The notes below the pieces were generated by a model. The model ran no database searches and was not told the DNA's origin. It was given only the letters and a program-made list of their open reading frames with translations. From positions 53,652-117,651 of the forward strand of contig JAUQWM010000042.1 in the NCBI GenBank assembly GCA_030835125.1: a stretch of DNA of 64,000 nucleotides, given 5' to 3'. The DNA is from Gemmatimonadaceae bacterium. GTDB taxonomy: Bacteria > Gemmatimonadota > Gemmatimonadetes > Gemmatimonadales > Gemmatimonadaceae. This document shows, piece by piece, positions 41,564 to 51,021 of the stretch. Each line of letters starts with the position of its first letter. Within the stretch, counting starts at the first letter, position 1. The translations under genes and the position numbers were made by a program.

Positions 41564-41603
41564 GGAATCCGCGGGGGAAGGGCCGCCGGACCCGTGCAGC
41601 GTC

Positions 41604-44252
41604 CTACTGGGCGCTGGACGCGCGCGCCCGCAACAGGTTGACGAAGAGGCGGGCCGCCCCGGGAACGCCGTTAGGCAGTTGCCGGAAGAAGGCGAGTGTG
41701 GTGTACACGTACGTGCCCTTCCCCACGGGCGCCACGAGCAGGGCGCCGCGGACCGGCTGCTCCCCCGGGTCGTTCATCGCCAGGACCGGACGCCAGGCCG
41801 GGTCGAACGTCCGCGGCATGTACAGCGACCGATCCTGGATCCAGCCGTCGAAGTCACGCGCCGTGATCCGGTTGGGCGACTGCAGCACCGCGGCCGTGGA
41901 GTCGAGGATCGTGACCGGCGCGTTCTCCACCGTGACGCGATCGTGGGGACGGTTGATCGTCACCGGGTACGGCATGATCCCGGGTCGCATCATCTCGTAC
42001 TGGCCGTACTGCACCACCAGCGTGCCGCCGTCACGCGCGTAGTCGAGCAGCCGGGCGTTGTTCGCGACCAGTGCCGGGTGGGACTCGTACGCGCGCGGAC
42101 CGACGACGATCGCGTGGTAGCCACGCAGGTCTGCCTGGGCGAGCGCCTCCGGCTCGAGGCGGGTGACCACGATGCCGAGCTGCTCGAGGGCGGCGGCGCT
42201 GTTGTCACCGACGCCCTGGATGTAGCCCACGCGCGCGCCGGTCGCGCCCGCGACATCGACCGCCTCGATCGTCAGTCGTGACGGGCGGTACAGGCGCTGC
42301 GGCGCGATGTGCTCGTAGTCGATGGTCGTGTAGCCCTGGGCGAATGTCCTGCCCGCACTGGTCGCGACGGCTTCGACCACGTGCCGGCCGGCGGGCAGCT
42401 GCCCGCGGGTGCGGAACGTCACCGTCACCACGGTCCCGGGCGGGATCGACACGGAGCGCGACACCGAATCCGTCGTCAATCCAGGCGGCAGGCGCAGGCT
42501 GACCGCGACGACGCGGGGTGTGGTGCCCGCGGCGCTGAGTTGCACGCGCACGTCCCGCTCAATGGGTGCTCGCGCGGGCGCATAGACCGTCTCCTGCTCC
42601 AGCAACACCGACACCGCCGGGACTCCGGCGACGGGCCGCTTCACCTCGCCGCGCACCTGGTCCGCGTAGCGATGCACGATGGGCGTCTGCACGAGGAAGC
42701 CGACGCCATCGACGCGCATCACGAACGCCACCGAGGGATCGCCCGAGTACGCGGCCTCGTCGCGTCCGGTGATCGCGTACTGGAACATCGCGCCCGCTCG
42801 AGGCCTGGCCAGCCAGCGCGGTGCCGACACCGACTCGAATCCCAGGCCCAGGCCGTCGGCGACATCGAGCGCTAGGCTGCTGTCCGGGGCGATGACGACC
42901 GGGCGCATCTCCAGGGGGCGGGGAATGCCGCCGGCGATGGTGAGGGCGCGCGTGACCTCGACGGGCCGCGTTCCCCGGTTGTAGATGGTCCGCTTGACCG
43001 GGAAGACCTCATCGGTCCCCCAGCGCTCGCGTTCGACCGTTGCCTCGACCGTGACCCCGCTGGCCAGGCCCAGGGCGTGACTGAGGCGTTCGTGCTCGTG
43101 GACCACCGCGGCTCCGAGATCGGTCAAGTCCTCGGCCCGACCGCTCCGGGAGCACGGGCTCTCCGATGCCGACGGCGGACATATCGCCTCCAGCAACCGC
43201 CAGATGCGCCCAAGCGGTGCGACCACACCCGCCGGCGCGAAGGGATCGTACGAGGCGCGCGCCGCCCGCATGGCCGCGGGCAACGAATCCAGGGCCGCAA
43301 GCGCAGGACCCTGCAGCGCGCCCCGGAACCGCGCCCAGGTGGTGTCGATCCCGTCGAAGAGCGACCGCTCCGCCTTCGGGTCTTCGGGTGCCGCCACCCG
43401 GCTCGCCTCCCGCTGCAGGTAGTCCATCCGGACGCCTAACGGCTGCAGGGTCCCGAACGCCTGCGACCGGTGCTGCGACCGGCTGATGGCGGCGATTTCC
43501 GCGTACGACCGCCCCAGCAGCGGGTCGTACTCCCCGACGTTGAACGCCAGCGTGGCATTCTCGCGCCGGAAGCTCGCGCCACGGTAGAACTTCTGGACGG
43601 TCCAGGCGCCGAAGCCCGCCGTCGCCGACCGGGGCACGCGAACCGTATCCGCCGCCCAGTCGTACGCCTCGCGCGCCAGGATCCCGGCCGCCTGGTGCTG
43701 CCCATGCCCGTCGCGGGGCGTCCCGGAGAACACGCTGATGATCACGTGCGGCCGGAACGAGCGGACGACGGTCATCACGTCGCGCAGCAGCGAGTCATGC
43801 GGCCACTGGGTGAATGCCTCCTCCGCGTTCTTGCTGAACCCGTAGTCGTAGGCGCGAGTGAAGAACTGCCGGCCACCGTCCACCCGTCGCGCCGCCAGCA
43901 GCTCCCCGGTGCGGATCACGCCTAACGCCTCGCCCAGCTCGTTGCCGATGGCGTTCTGGCCACCGTCGCCGCGCGTGAGGGAGAGATAGGCCGTCTCGAC
44001 ATGGCGGCCGCGCGACAGCCAGGCGATGACCTGGGTGTCCTCATCGTCGGGGTGGGCCCCGATGACGAGGACGCGGGTGTTCACCCCGAGCCCCTGGATC
44101 GCCGCGCCGAGCGCCGCCGCGCCCCGCTCCTGCGCCTGCATGGGGCCGGGAAGCAGCGCGAACCACGCGCCGCCGAGGACCAGCCACCGGTGCAGGGTCC
44201 GGCGAGAAGCGGGGCGCCTCTTCCACCTCCCATCTCCCCCCTCCGACCTCAC
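41604..44252 (-). CDS. Secreted PIG-L/LmbE-family deacetylase with C-terminal beta domains
   Basis: An 882-residue exported protein. The N-terminal PIG-L domain has the zinc motif VLVIGAHPDDEDTQVIAWLS (His67, Asp70) and the later His in GTPRDGHGQHQAAG. Family members remove N-acetyl groups from amino sugars or related compounds. The remaining 550 residues contain beta-rich domains (TIYNRGTRPVEVTRAL) and a final ThuA/glutamine-amidotransferase-like segment (GIVVTRLEPEALAQADLRGY, GGTLVVQYGQYEMM). The GTG start at 44252 overlaps the sucA stop by 4 nt and lies in a 7-nt repeat (44226-44253), so the first 10 residues are repeat-encoded. Substrate unknown. Confidence 0.85.
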   Translation of the reverse strand: MRSEGGDGRWKRRPASRRTLHRWLVLGGAWFALLPGPMQAQERGAAALGAAIQGLGVNTRVLVIGAHPDDEDTQVIAWLSRGRHVETAYLSLTRGDGGQNAIGNELGEALGVIRTGELLAARRVDGGRQFFTRAYDYGFSKNAEEAFTQWPHDSLLRDVMTVVRSFRPHVIISVFSGTPRDGHGQHQAAGILAREAYDWAADTVRVPRSATAGFGAWTVQKFYRGASFRRENATLAFNVGEYDPLLGRSYAEIAAISRSQHRSQAFGTLQPLGVRMDYLQREASRVAAPEDPKAERSLFDGIDTTWARFRGALQGPALAALDSLPAAMRAARASYDPFAPAGVVAPLGRIWRLLEAICPPSASESPCSRSGRAEDLTDLGAAVVHEHERLSHALGLASGVTVEATVERERWGTDEVFPVKRTIYNRGTRPVEVTRALTIAGGIPRPLEMRPVVIAPDSSLALDVADGLGLGFESVSAPRWLARPRAGAMFQYAITGRDEAAYSGDPSVAFVMRVDGVGFLVQTPIVHRYADQVRGEVKRPVAGVPAVSVLLEQETVYAPARAPIERDVRVQLSAAGTTPRVVAVSLRLPPGLTTDSVSRSVSIPPGTVVTVTFRTRGQLPAGRHVVEAVATSAGRTFAQGYTTIDYEHIAPQRLYRPSRLTIEAVDVAGATGARVGYIQGVGDNSAAALEQLGIVVTRLEPEALAQADLRGYHAIVVGPRAYESHPALVANNARLLDYARDGGTLVVQYGQYEMMRPGIMPYPVTINRPHDRVTVENAPVTILDSTAAVLQSPNRITARDFDGWIQDRSLYMPRTFDPAWRPVLAMNDPGEQPVRGALLVAPVGKGTYVYTTLAFFRQLPNGVPGAARLFVNLLRARASSAQ

Positions 44253-44253
44253 C
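44226..44253. repeat. Short 7-nt tandem array at the PIG-L gene start
   Basis: Four degenerate heptamers: CCTCCCA (44226-44232), TCTCCCC (44233-44239), CCTCCGA (44240-44246) and CCTCACC (44247-44253). They match the CCTCCGA family at 6282-6356. The array covers the presumed GTG start of the PIG-L gene and the stop codon of sucA. Confidence 0.65.
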
Positions 44254-47002
44254 GTGCTGCCCCCATCCGGGGCGCCCGGAGCCCGGCCACGTTAGGCGCG
44301 GCCCAGGCCTCGGCCACGATCCGCGCCTGCTCTGCCTGGTGCGACGCGAAGTACCCTTCCGCCGGGCTCGCCCGTTCCGGCCGGCCCACGTACCGGATGA
44401 TCAGCGCGTTCCCGGCCGAAGCGCGAAGCCGCGGTGCCACGAAGCTCCACGCCCCCATGTTCTTCGGCTCCTCCTGGGCCCACACGATCTCCACCACGTT
44501 CGGGTACGTGTCCACCACCCGCGACACTTCCTCGTGCGGCCACGGATAGAGTTCCTCCACGCGCGCCACGGCGAGGTGGCCCGGTCGCCCCTCGGCCACG
44601 AGTTCGTAGTACAGCTTGCCGGTGGTGAAGACGAGTCGGGTCACGTCGTCGCGCCGCTCGACCCCGGGATCGTCGATGACGCGCCGGAAGGCGCCCTGCG
44701 AAAGATCCGGCAACCGTGACGCCGCCGCCGGCAGGCGGAGCATCGACTTGGGCTGCATTAGCACCAGCGGGCGGCGCACCGGGTCACGGGCCTGCCGCCG
44801 CAGCAGGTGGAAGTACTGCGCCGACGACGTGCAGTACGCCACGCGCATGTTGCCCTCGGCGCACAACTGCAGGAACCGCTCGAGGCGGGCGCTGGAGTGC
44901 TCGGGTCCCTGTCCTTCATAGCCGTGCGGCAGCAGCAGCACCACCGAGGAATCCTGGCCCCACTTCGCGGTGTCGGCGGCGATGAACTGGTCGATGACCG
45001 GCTGCGCCATGTTGACGAAATCGCCGAACTGCGCCTCCCACAGCACCAGGGCGTCCGGATGGGCGATGCTGAAGCCGTACTCGAACCCGAGCACGCCCAG
45101 CTCGGTGAGCGGGCTGTTCCAGACCTCGAACCGGCCCGATGCGTTAGGCAGGTGCTGCAGCGGGGTCCAGGTCTCCCCCGACTCCGTGTCGTGGAGGACC
45201 GCGTGGCGGTGTGAGAAGGTGCCCCGTTCCGTGTCCTGGCCGGTGAGCCGGACGTCCACCCCCTCCACCAGCAGCGAGGCGAAGGCCAGGGCCTCGGCGT
45301 GCCCCCAGTCGATGCCCCCCGCGTCGCCCATGGCCTCGCGCCGGCGCTCGAGCTGCTTCGCCAGGCGGGGATGCACGCGCAGGGTTTCCGGCCACGCCAG
45401 GAGGCGCTCGTTCAGGGCGATCAGCAACTCGCCGCGGACCGCGGTGGGGCCGGCCGGCACCGCGGCCGGCCGCTCCTCGTCCGGCTCGCCGGGGGCCGGC
45501 GCCTCGCGGGTGGCATGCGCGGCCTCGAGGCGCTCCATGACGGCGCGTTCCTCGGCGGCAACGTCTTCCTCCGAGACCACGCCGTCACGGACCAGCCGAT
45601 CCGCCCAGACCTGCCGGGGCGTGGGGTGGGCGCGGATGGCCTGGTACATCGTCGGCTGCGTGAACGCGGGCTCGTCGCCCTCGTTATGCCCCCAGCGACG
45701 GTAGCCGACCAGCTCGATCAGGAAGTCCTTCGCGAAGTGCTGCCGGTAGGCGATGCCCAGCCGCACGGCGGCGATGCAGGCCTCGGGGTCGTCGGCGTTG
45801 ACGTGGACGATCGGGACCTCGAAGCCCTTGGCCAGGTCCGAGGCGTAGTAGGTGGACCGGCCGTCGACGGGATCGGTCGTGAAGCCCACCTGGTTGTTGC
45901 AGATGATGTGCAGCGTCCCCCCGACGCCGTAGCCGCGGAGGGTGGACAGGTTGAACGTCTCGGCCACCACCCCTTCGCCCGGGAACGCCGCGTCCCCGTG
46001 GACCAGGATGGGCAGGACCGAGGCGCCACGCCCGTCGGGCGCGCCGTACGTGCGGCCGTAGGCACGCTGCTTGGCGCGTGCGAGCCCCTCGAGGACCGGG
46101 TTGACCACCTCGAGGTGGCTCGGGTTGGGGACGAGCGTGAGGCAGACGCGGCGGCCGTCCTCGAAGACGCGCTCCGACTCGAACCCGAGGTGGTACTTCA
46201 CGTCACCGGTCTCGCTGTCGGCCACGTCGGCGTGCTTGCCGTCGAACTCGTCGAAAATGGTCGAGAACGGCTTGCCGAGGATGTGCGCCAGGACGTTGAT
46301 CCGGCCGCGGTGCGCCATCCCCATCACGACCTCGCGCGCCCCGCCCACCGAGGCGTCGTGGATCGCGATGTCGAGCATCGGCACGAGGGCATCCGTCCCC
46401 TCGATGGAGAACCGCTTCACGTTCACGTACTTCCGCGCGATGAAGCGCTCCAGCGCGTCGACCTCCGTGAGCCGCCGGAGGAGCTGGCGCTGCTCCTCGG
46501 CCGACAACTGGCGGCGCAGTTCCTCCTGCTCGATGACCCGCCGGAACCAGGCGCGCTCCGATTCGTTCTCGAGGTAGTCGAACTCGAAGCCGAGGCTGGA
46601 CTGGTACAGCGCGCGGAGGCGCGCGGCCACGTCGGCGGCGGTCCCCATGTCGAACCCGAGCGCCGGTGCCGGCACGAGGGCCAGGTCCTCTTCCGTGATG
46701 CCGTGGAATGCCGGGTTCAGCTCGGCCGCCCCCGACGGGGACCTGCCTAACGGGTCGGTGCGGACCGCGAAGTGGCCGTAGATGCGGATCGCGTCCATGA
46801 GCGCCGCCGCGCCGGCGACCCGGCGCAGGTAGGCGACGTCGGCCTCGACCCGGGTGACGGCTCCCGTGCTCCCGGTGAGCGACTCCGCGAACGCGAAGTA
46901 CTGCCGCCAGGACTCGTCGACCGAGGCCGGATCCTGCCTGAACTGCTCGTAGAGTTCAGCGACGAACCCGTCGTTGTAGACGCCAGTGATCGGAAGGGAC
47001 AT
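44249..47002 (-). CDS. sucA: 2-oxoglutarate dehydrogenase E1 component
   Basis: A 917-residue thiamine-diphosphate enzyme. The N-terminal YNDGFVAELYEQFRQDPASV motif docks E2, HGDAAFPGEGVVAETFNLS and the adjacent NNQVGFTTDPVDGRSTYYAS form the ThDP/Mg site, and the C-terminal transketolase domain holds SGETWTPLQHL and LLPHGYEGQGPEHSSARLER. It decarboxylates 2-oxoglutarate in the TCA cycle, passing succinyl to SucB. Length and layout fit canonical E1o (about 930 residues) rather than the fused actinobacterial KGD. No sucB is adjacent in this window. It shares a 4-nt overlap with the PIG-L gene. Confidence 0.97.
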   Translation of the reverse strand: MSLPITGVYNDGFVAELYEQFRQDPASVDESWRQYFAFAESLTGSTGAVTRVEADVAYLRRVAGAAALMDAIRIYGHFAVRTDPLGRSPSGAAELNPAFHGITEEDLALVPAPALGFDMGTAADVAARLRALYQSSLGFEFDYLENESERAWFRRVIEQEELRRQLSAEEQRQLLRRLTEVDALERFIARKYVNVKRFSIEGTDALVPMLDIAIHDASVGGAREVVMGMAHRGRINVLAHILGKPFSTIFDEFDGKHADVADSETGDVKYHLGFESERVFEDGRRVCLTLVPNPSHLEVVNPVLEGLARAKQRAYGRTYGAPDGRGASVLPILVHGDAAFPGEGVVAETFNLSTLRGYGVGGTLHIICNNQVGFTTDPVDGRSTYYASDLAKGFEVPIVHVNADDPEACIAAVRLGIAYRQHFAKDFLIELVGYRRWGHNEGDEPAFTQPTMYQAIRAHPTPRQVWADRLVRDGVVSEEDVAAEERAVMERLEAAHATREAPAPGEPDEERPAAVPAGPTAVRGELLIALNERLLAWPETLRVHPRLAKQLERRREAMGDAGGIDWGHAEALAFASLLVEGVDVRLTGQDTERGTFSHRHAVLHDTESGETWTPLQHLPNASGRFEVWNSPLTELGVLGFEYGFSIAHPDALVLWEAQFGDFVNMAQPVIDQFIAADTAKWGQDSSVVLLLPHGYEGQGPEHSSARLERFLQLCAEGNMRVAYCTSSAQYFHLLRRQARDPVRRPLVLMQPKSMLRLPAAASRLPDLSQGAFRRVIDDPGVERRDDVTRLVFTTGKLYYELVAEGRPGHLAVARVEELYPWPHEEVSRVVDTYPNVVEIVWAQEEPKNMGAWSFVAPRLRASAGNALIIRYVGRPERASPAEGYFASHQAEQARIVAEAWAAPNVAGLRAPRMGAAR

Positions 47003-47054
47003 GGCTGGAATTTACATGACTGGCAAAGCGGCCGGGCCCGGTGGCCGGCCGGCG

Positions 47055-48251
47055 TCAGCGACGCATGGCCGGAACGATGCCCTGCAGCATCCGGACGCGA
47101 AGGCCGCCGTTCGTCGTGATCAGCGCCGCGCGCAGCGGGATGCCCAGGGCGCGGTCCCCGGCGTCCTGCGTGAGGATGCATACGTGCCAACCGGCGAATC
47201 GTTCGCGCAGCAGGGCCCCGAAGTCCGCCAGCAGTCGTCGGGTCTCGCCCGCGTCGCCCAGGCGAACCCCGTAGGGCGGGTTGGACACGATCCACCCGGG
47301 CCCGTCAGGTGGCGGGACCAGGTCGGCCACGTCCCGCTTCTCGAGGCGGACCACCCCGTGCACGCCGGCGCGTTCGGCGTTGGCCGTGGCCGCGTTGATC
47401 GCGGCCATGCTGCGGTCGGAACCCTGGATGATCGGCGGGGGTGGCGCGGTCGCGTCGCTCTCGGTCGCGGAGACCCGGCGCCACGTCCCCGCCTCGAATC
47501 CGGGCCAGTCCATGAACCGGAAGCGACGGTTTCGTCCCGGTGGCAGCTCCAGCGCGAGCAGCGCGGCCTCGATGGGAACGGTCCCCGAGCCGCAGAAGGG
47601 GTCGATGAGCGGCGATCGATGATCCCACCCCGACGTCAGGAGCATCGCCGCGGCCAGCGTCTCCCGCACCGGCGCGGGCGTGACGGCCGTCCGGTACCCG
47701 CGCTGGTGCAGGTGCGCGCCTGACGAGTCGGCGCTCACGGTGCACTGGTCGTGGTTCAGGCGCACGACGACCAGTTGTGCGTCCTGCCCCTCGCCTTCGG
47801 GCGCATCGTCGGCCGCACGCGGTCCCACCGTGCCCGTGACGCCGGCCCGCTGGAGCAGGTCGCGCAGCAGTCGCTCGCCAACCGCGTCACTGTGGTACAA
47901 CCGCGACTTGCGGCAGGTCACCCTGAGGGTGACCCGTTGGCCCTTCGCGACGACACGCTCCCAGGGAATTCGTCGTGCCTTGCGTTCGAGGTCGGCGAAC
48001 GAAATCACGCGGAAGCTCGCCAGCCGGACGAGCACGCGGCTCGCCGTTCGCAACCGCAGGTTCGCGGCATACAACTGGCCCGCGGTCGCGGTGAACTCCA
48101 CGCCGCCCTCGGCGGCGCCCGCGGTGGCGATCCCCAGCCCCGCGAGTTCCTCCACGACGAGCCCCTCGAGCCCGGGGGCAGCCACCGCGAACGCATCGAA
48201 CGGCGCTGGCTTCACCGCGGAAGCGGGCCGGGTGGCGCGCCTGGCCGGCAT
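47055..48251 (-). CDS. THUMP-domain class I RNA methyltransferase (RlmL/TrmG10-like)
   Basis: A 398-residue protein. FDAFAVAAPGLEGLVVEELA opens the ferredoxin-like and THUMP region (about residues 15-165, with VTCRKSRLYHSDAVGERLLR). The C-terminal MTase domain has motif I PLIDPFCGSGTVPIEAALLA and catalytic motif WIVSNPPYGVRLGD. This is the family of 23S rRNA m2G2445 (RlmL) and tRNA guanine MTases; the NPPY tetrad fits N2-guanine methylation. Which RNA is modified cannot be told. ATG 48251 is preferred to the longer in-frame opening, which overlaps the symporter gene. It follows that symporter gene by 5 nt. Confidence 0.9.
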   Translation of the reverse strand: MPARRATRPASAVKPAPFDAFAVAAPGLEGLVVEELAGLGIATAGAAEGGVEFTATAGQLYAANLRLRTASRVLVRLASFRVISFADLERKARRIPWERVVAKGQRVTLRVTCRKSRLYHSDAVGERLLRDLLQRAGVTGTVGPRAADDAPEGEGQDAQLVVVRLNHDQCTVSADSSGAHLHQRGYRTAVTPAPVRETLAAAMLLTSGWDHRSPLIDPFCGSGTVPIEAALLALELPPGRNRRFRFMDWPGFEAGTWRRVSATESDATAPPPPIIQGSDRSMAAINAATANAERAGVHGVVRLEKRDVADLVPPPDGPGWIVSNPPYGVRLGDAGETRRLLADFGALLRERFAGWHVCILTQDAGDRALGIPLRAALITTNGGLRVRMLQGIVPAMRR

Positions 48252-48256
48252 TTCGC

Positions 48257-49759
48257 CTACGCTCCCGCCGATTCGATGATCGCCCGGATGTCGGGGTCGG
48301 GTCCCGGATCGGACCGCGAGGTCGCCAGCGACACCAGGATGAACACGAGGATGGAAGACACCAGGGCCAGGGCCGTTGCCGTCACGCCGGCGGGAAAGGC
48401 GAACACGTTGAAGTATGCGAGCGACTCCAGCCCCAGCGTCACCGAGAGCCCGGTGAGGATCGAGGCGATCGCCCCCTGTCGCGTCGCTCCGCTCCAGCTC
48501 AGGCCGATGGCGAGGGCCGGCACGAGCGTCGACGCGAAGAGGCCCCACCCGAAGATCCCGAGGAATGCCACCAGCGTGTCGGACACCGTCGCCAGGATGG
48601 CGCCGGTCACCGCGATGACGATCGTGCCGATCCGCCCCCATCGCAGCGGGTCCGTCACGCGCCACCCGAGTCCGGCCGGGATGTCCCTGGTCAGCGCCGC
48701 CGCGCCGACGTTCAGGAAGGCGTTCACCGTGCTCATGATGGCCGCCGCGACGCCGGAGAAGACCAGCGCCGCCAGCAACACGGGCGTGTACCCGAGGAGG
48801 AAGGCCGGCGTCGCGTCGTCAGGACGGGCCAGTGGTGGCAATTCACCGCGCGCGACGAGCGCCTTCACCACCAGGCCGACCCCGATGAACAGCAGCTGTG
48901 CCAGCACCATCGAACCGGTCATGATGAGCGGGTGCCAGCGAAGCTGCTTCGGGTCCCGGATCATGTAGTACTTGTGGACCACGTGAGGCTGGCCGAGCGT
49001 CCCGATCCCGAAGACGAAGAAGAACGAGATGGCGGCCAGTGGCGTCAGGTGGCCCCAGGGCGACAGGAAGGCCGGGTCCGCCGCCAGGATCGAGGCGCCG
49101 ATCCCACCCAGGGCGTCACCGGCGAGCAGGACCTGGCTGAAGACGAGGGTGGACCCCAGCGCCATCAGCGCGCCCTGGACGAGGTCCGCATAGACCCCGG
49201 CCAGGATGCCGCCCGATGCCGAGTAGGCGAGCGTGATCGCCGTCCCGACCCAGATGCCCGCCGCCAGGTCGAGCCCGAAGACGGCCTCGATCGCCACGCC
49301 TAACGCGCGCACGTTGGTGGCGAGGTAGCCGGTCACGGCGATGACGATGGCCAGCCCGGCCAGGCCCTGCGCGCCGGTGGAGCGGTACCGGGCCGCAATC
49401 GCGTCAGGCACCGTCAGCACGCCGCGCACCTCCGACAGGAGGCGCAGGCGGGTGGCAAGGACCCAGCCGCTCATCGCCGCGGTCACCGAGAGCGGCAGGA
49501 CGATCCACACGGCGCCGAGGCCGATGCGGTACAGCAGGCCGGGCCCCCCGATGAACGAGAAGCCGGAGATGGTGGCGGCCATCGACGCGATCGCCGTCGT
49601 CCAGATCCCGATACCGCGCCCGGCGACGTAGAAATCCGCCGCGGTGCGCGTCCGCCGGCTCGCCCAGGCCGCGATGGCGGCGACGACCGCGAAGTACGCG
49701 ACGCCGACCATCACGATGACGCTCGACGACTGGGTGCCCGCCACGCCCTGGAGGCTCAC
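48257..49759 (-). CDS. Second sodium/solute symporter (SSS family)
   Basis: A 500-residue, 13-TM transporter. RTRTAADFYVAGRGIGIWTT and SMAATISGFSFIGGPGLLYR mark TM1-2; VYADLVQGALMALGSTLVFS and the LGQPHVVHKYYMIRDPKQLR motif are typical of the proline/pantothenate/acetate branch; SGVAAAIMSTVNAFLNVGAA is the TM8 sodium-site helix. Substrate unknown. Its start overlaps the stop of a small 4-TM protein gene by 4 nt (ATGA) and it precedes the RNA methyltransferase gene by 5 nt, so the three are likely co-transcribed. Unlike the other symporter it has no repeat-encoded tail. Confidence 0.92.
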   Translation of the reverse strand: MSLQGVAGTQSSSVIVMVGVAYFAVVAAIAAWASRRTRTAADFYVAGRGIGIWTTAIASMAATISGFSFIGGPGLLYRIGLGAVWIVLPLSVTAAMSGWVLATRLRLLSEVRGVLTVPDAIAARYRSTGAQGLAGLAIVIAVTGYLATNVRALGVAIEAVFGLDLAAGIWVGTAITLAYSASGGILAGVYADLVQGALMALGSTLVFSQVLLAGDALGGIGASILAADPAFLSPWGHLTPLAAISFFFVFGIGTLGQPHVVHKYYMIRDPKQLRWHPLIMTGSMVLAQLLFIGVGLVVKALVARGELPPLARPDDATPAFLLGYTPVLLAALVFSGVAAAIMSTVNAFLNVGAAALTRDIPAGLGWRVTDPLRWGRIGTIVIAVTGAILATVSDTLVAFLGIFGWGLFASTLVPALAIGLSWSGATRQGAIASILTGLSVTLGLESLAYFNVFAFPAGVTATALALVSSILVFILVSLATSRSDPGPDPDIRAIIESAGA

Positions 49760-50241
49760 GAAGGCGGGGCGGGATCACGATCGACCGGGCGCGCGGCGCG
49801 GATGCGCTCGATGTTCCCGGCGTCGAACGCGCGCGCGTCGAACGACCAGGCAAACAGCGCCGGGAGCGCCAGGAGTGGCAGGACGCCGGCCCCGTAGATC
49901 ACGATCGCCGCACGCCGCGGGAAGCCCAGGAACAGCCGCGAGTCGGCGGCCTCGTCGGCCGGCAGGGCGAGGGCCGCCGCAAACGCCACGAGGATGACAA
50001 ATCCGGTCGCCCACAGCGCGCCGCGCACGACGGATCCCCTCGTCCCGCGCAGCGGTGCACCCAGCGCCATCGCCGCGGGTGCCAGCACGGCGTTTCCCAG
50101 GACCAGCGCCCAGGCGCCGGGCGCCGCCCCGCGTTCCCCGGCGAAGGCGAGGGCGTACCCGGTGAGCATGAGGACCGCGGCCGCGAAGATCAGGCCCACG
50201 GCCCAGTGTGGTCGGGCGCGGGTCGCCGGGTCGGAGGTCAT
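49756..50241 (-). CDS. Four-TM membrane protein, probable symporter partner
   Basis: A 161-residue protein with four hydrophobic helices at about residues 13-34 (AVGLIFAAAVLMLTGYALAF), 44-61 (ALVLGNAVLAPAAMALGA), 73-92 and 108-130, and a soluble, charged C-terminus. I recognise no family. Its stop codon overlaps the symporter start by 4 nt, so translation is coupled; an accessory subunit or regulator of that transporter is the simplest reading. Confidence 0.7.
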   Translation of the reverse strand: MTSDPATRARPHWAVGLIFAAAVLMLTGYALAFAGERGAAPGAWALVLGNAVLAPAAMALGAPLRGTRGSVVRGALWATGFVILVAFAAALALPADEAADSRLFLGFPRRAAIVIYGAGVLPLLALPALFAWSFDARAFDAGNIERIRAARPVDRDPAPPS

Positions 50242-50301
50242 CCCGGTTAGTGTGTCCGCGTCGAGTGGCTTTTGGAAGGGCCGGACGTCAGCGCCGGCGA
50301 A

Positions 50302-51021
50302 TCAGGCGGCCTGGCCGCGCGAGCCGCGGCGGTTCCGCAGCCGCGCCCAGAACAGGACACCGAAGATCAGCGCATAGACCAGTGGCTCGCGGATGTCCCG
50401 CTTGACGGCCATGTAGTAGTGGACCATCCCCAGCACGACGGCGGGGAAGATGAGCCAGTGGAGCGCATTCCAGCGCCGGTTTCCCATCCGGCGGATCCAG
50501 CCCTTGGTCGACGTGATCGCCAGCGGGACCAGCAGCAGGAACCCGGCCATGCCTAACGTGATGTACAGCCGGTCGGTCACGTCCTCCACCAGCAGGGCCG
50601 CGTCCAGTTCCACGTCGAGGACGAAGTAGACGGTGAGGTGGAGGAAGATGTAGAGGAACGCCAGCAGGCCGAAGATCCGGCGATAGCGGATCAGCCATCC
50701 CCAGCCGGTGGCCTGGATGAGCGGGGAAACGGCCAGGGTGAGCACGAGGAACCGGATGTTCCACTCGCCCAGGTAGTGCTCCATCTCCTTCACCGGGTTG
50801 GCGCCGAGGAGGCGCGTGTTCCGGGTGAGGTCGGACCAGAGGGCGAACGCGAGCCAGGCTGCCGGGAGCAGGCTCAGCGCGATGACGGGGTACTTCAGCC
50901 ACTGCGGTGCCCTGATCCGGGGTGCGCTGGAACGATGACGCGACCTGGGCGCGGCGCCCTTACCTTCCCCGGCGGGGGGGCCCCCCCGCGGCACGGCCCC
51001 CGCCGCCGCACCGGCCTCCAT
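50302..51021 (-). CDS. msrQ: MsrQ haem-binding membrane subunit
   Basis: A 239-residue inner-membrane protein of the MsrQ/YedZ family. After a 35-residue Gly/Pro/Arg-rich leader come the six TM helices, including PVIALSLLPAAWLAFALW, the GEWNIRFLVLTLAVSPL segment, LIRYRRIFGLLAFLYIFLHL (haem-ligand His) and the LHWLIFPAVVLGMVHYYMAV segment (second His pair). MsrQ passes electrons from the quinone pool to MsrP for repair of oxidised methionine in the periplasm. The start overlaps the msrP stop by 1 nt (TGATG). A perfect G7C7 palindrome lies in the leader (50974-50987). Confidence 0.93.
   Translation of the reverse strand: MEAGAAAGAVPRGGPPAGEGKGAAPRSRHRSSAPRIRAPQWLKYPVIALSLLPAAWLAFALWSDLTRNTRLLGANPVKEMEHYLGEWNIRFLVLTLAVSPLIQATGWGWLIRYRRIFGLLAFLYIFLHLTVYFVLDVELDAALLVEDVTDRLYITLGMAGFLLLVPLAITSTKGWIRRMGNRRWNALHWLIFPAVVLGMVHYYMAVKRDIREPLVYALIFGVLFWARLRNRRGSRGQAA

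Noticed and set aside
44249..47002. Fused KGD-type 2-oxoglutarate decarboxylase
   Set aside because: Length (917) and N-terminus are those of plain E1o; there is no N-terminal E2-like acyltransferase domain.
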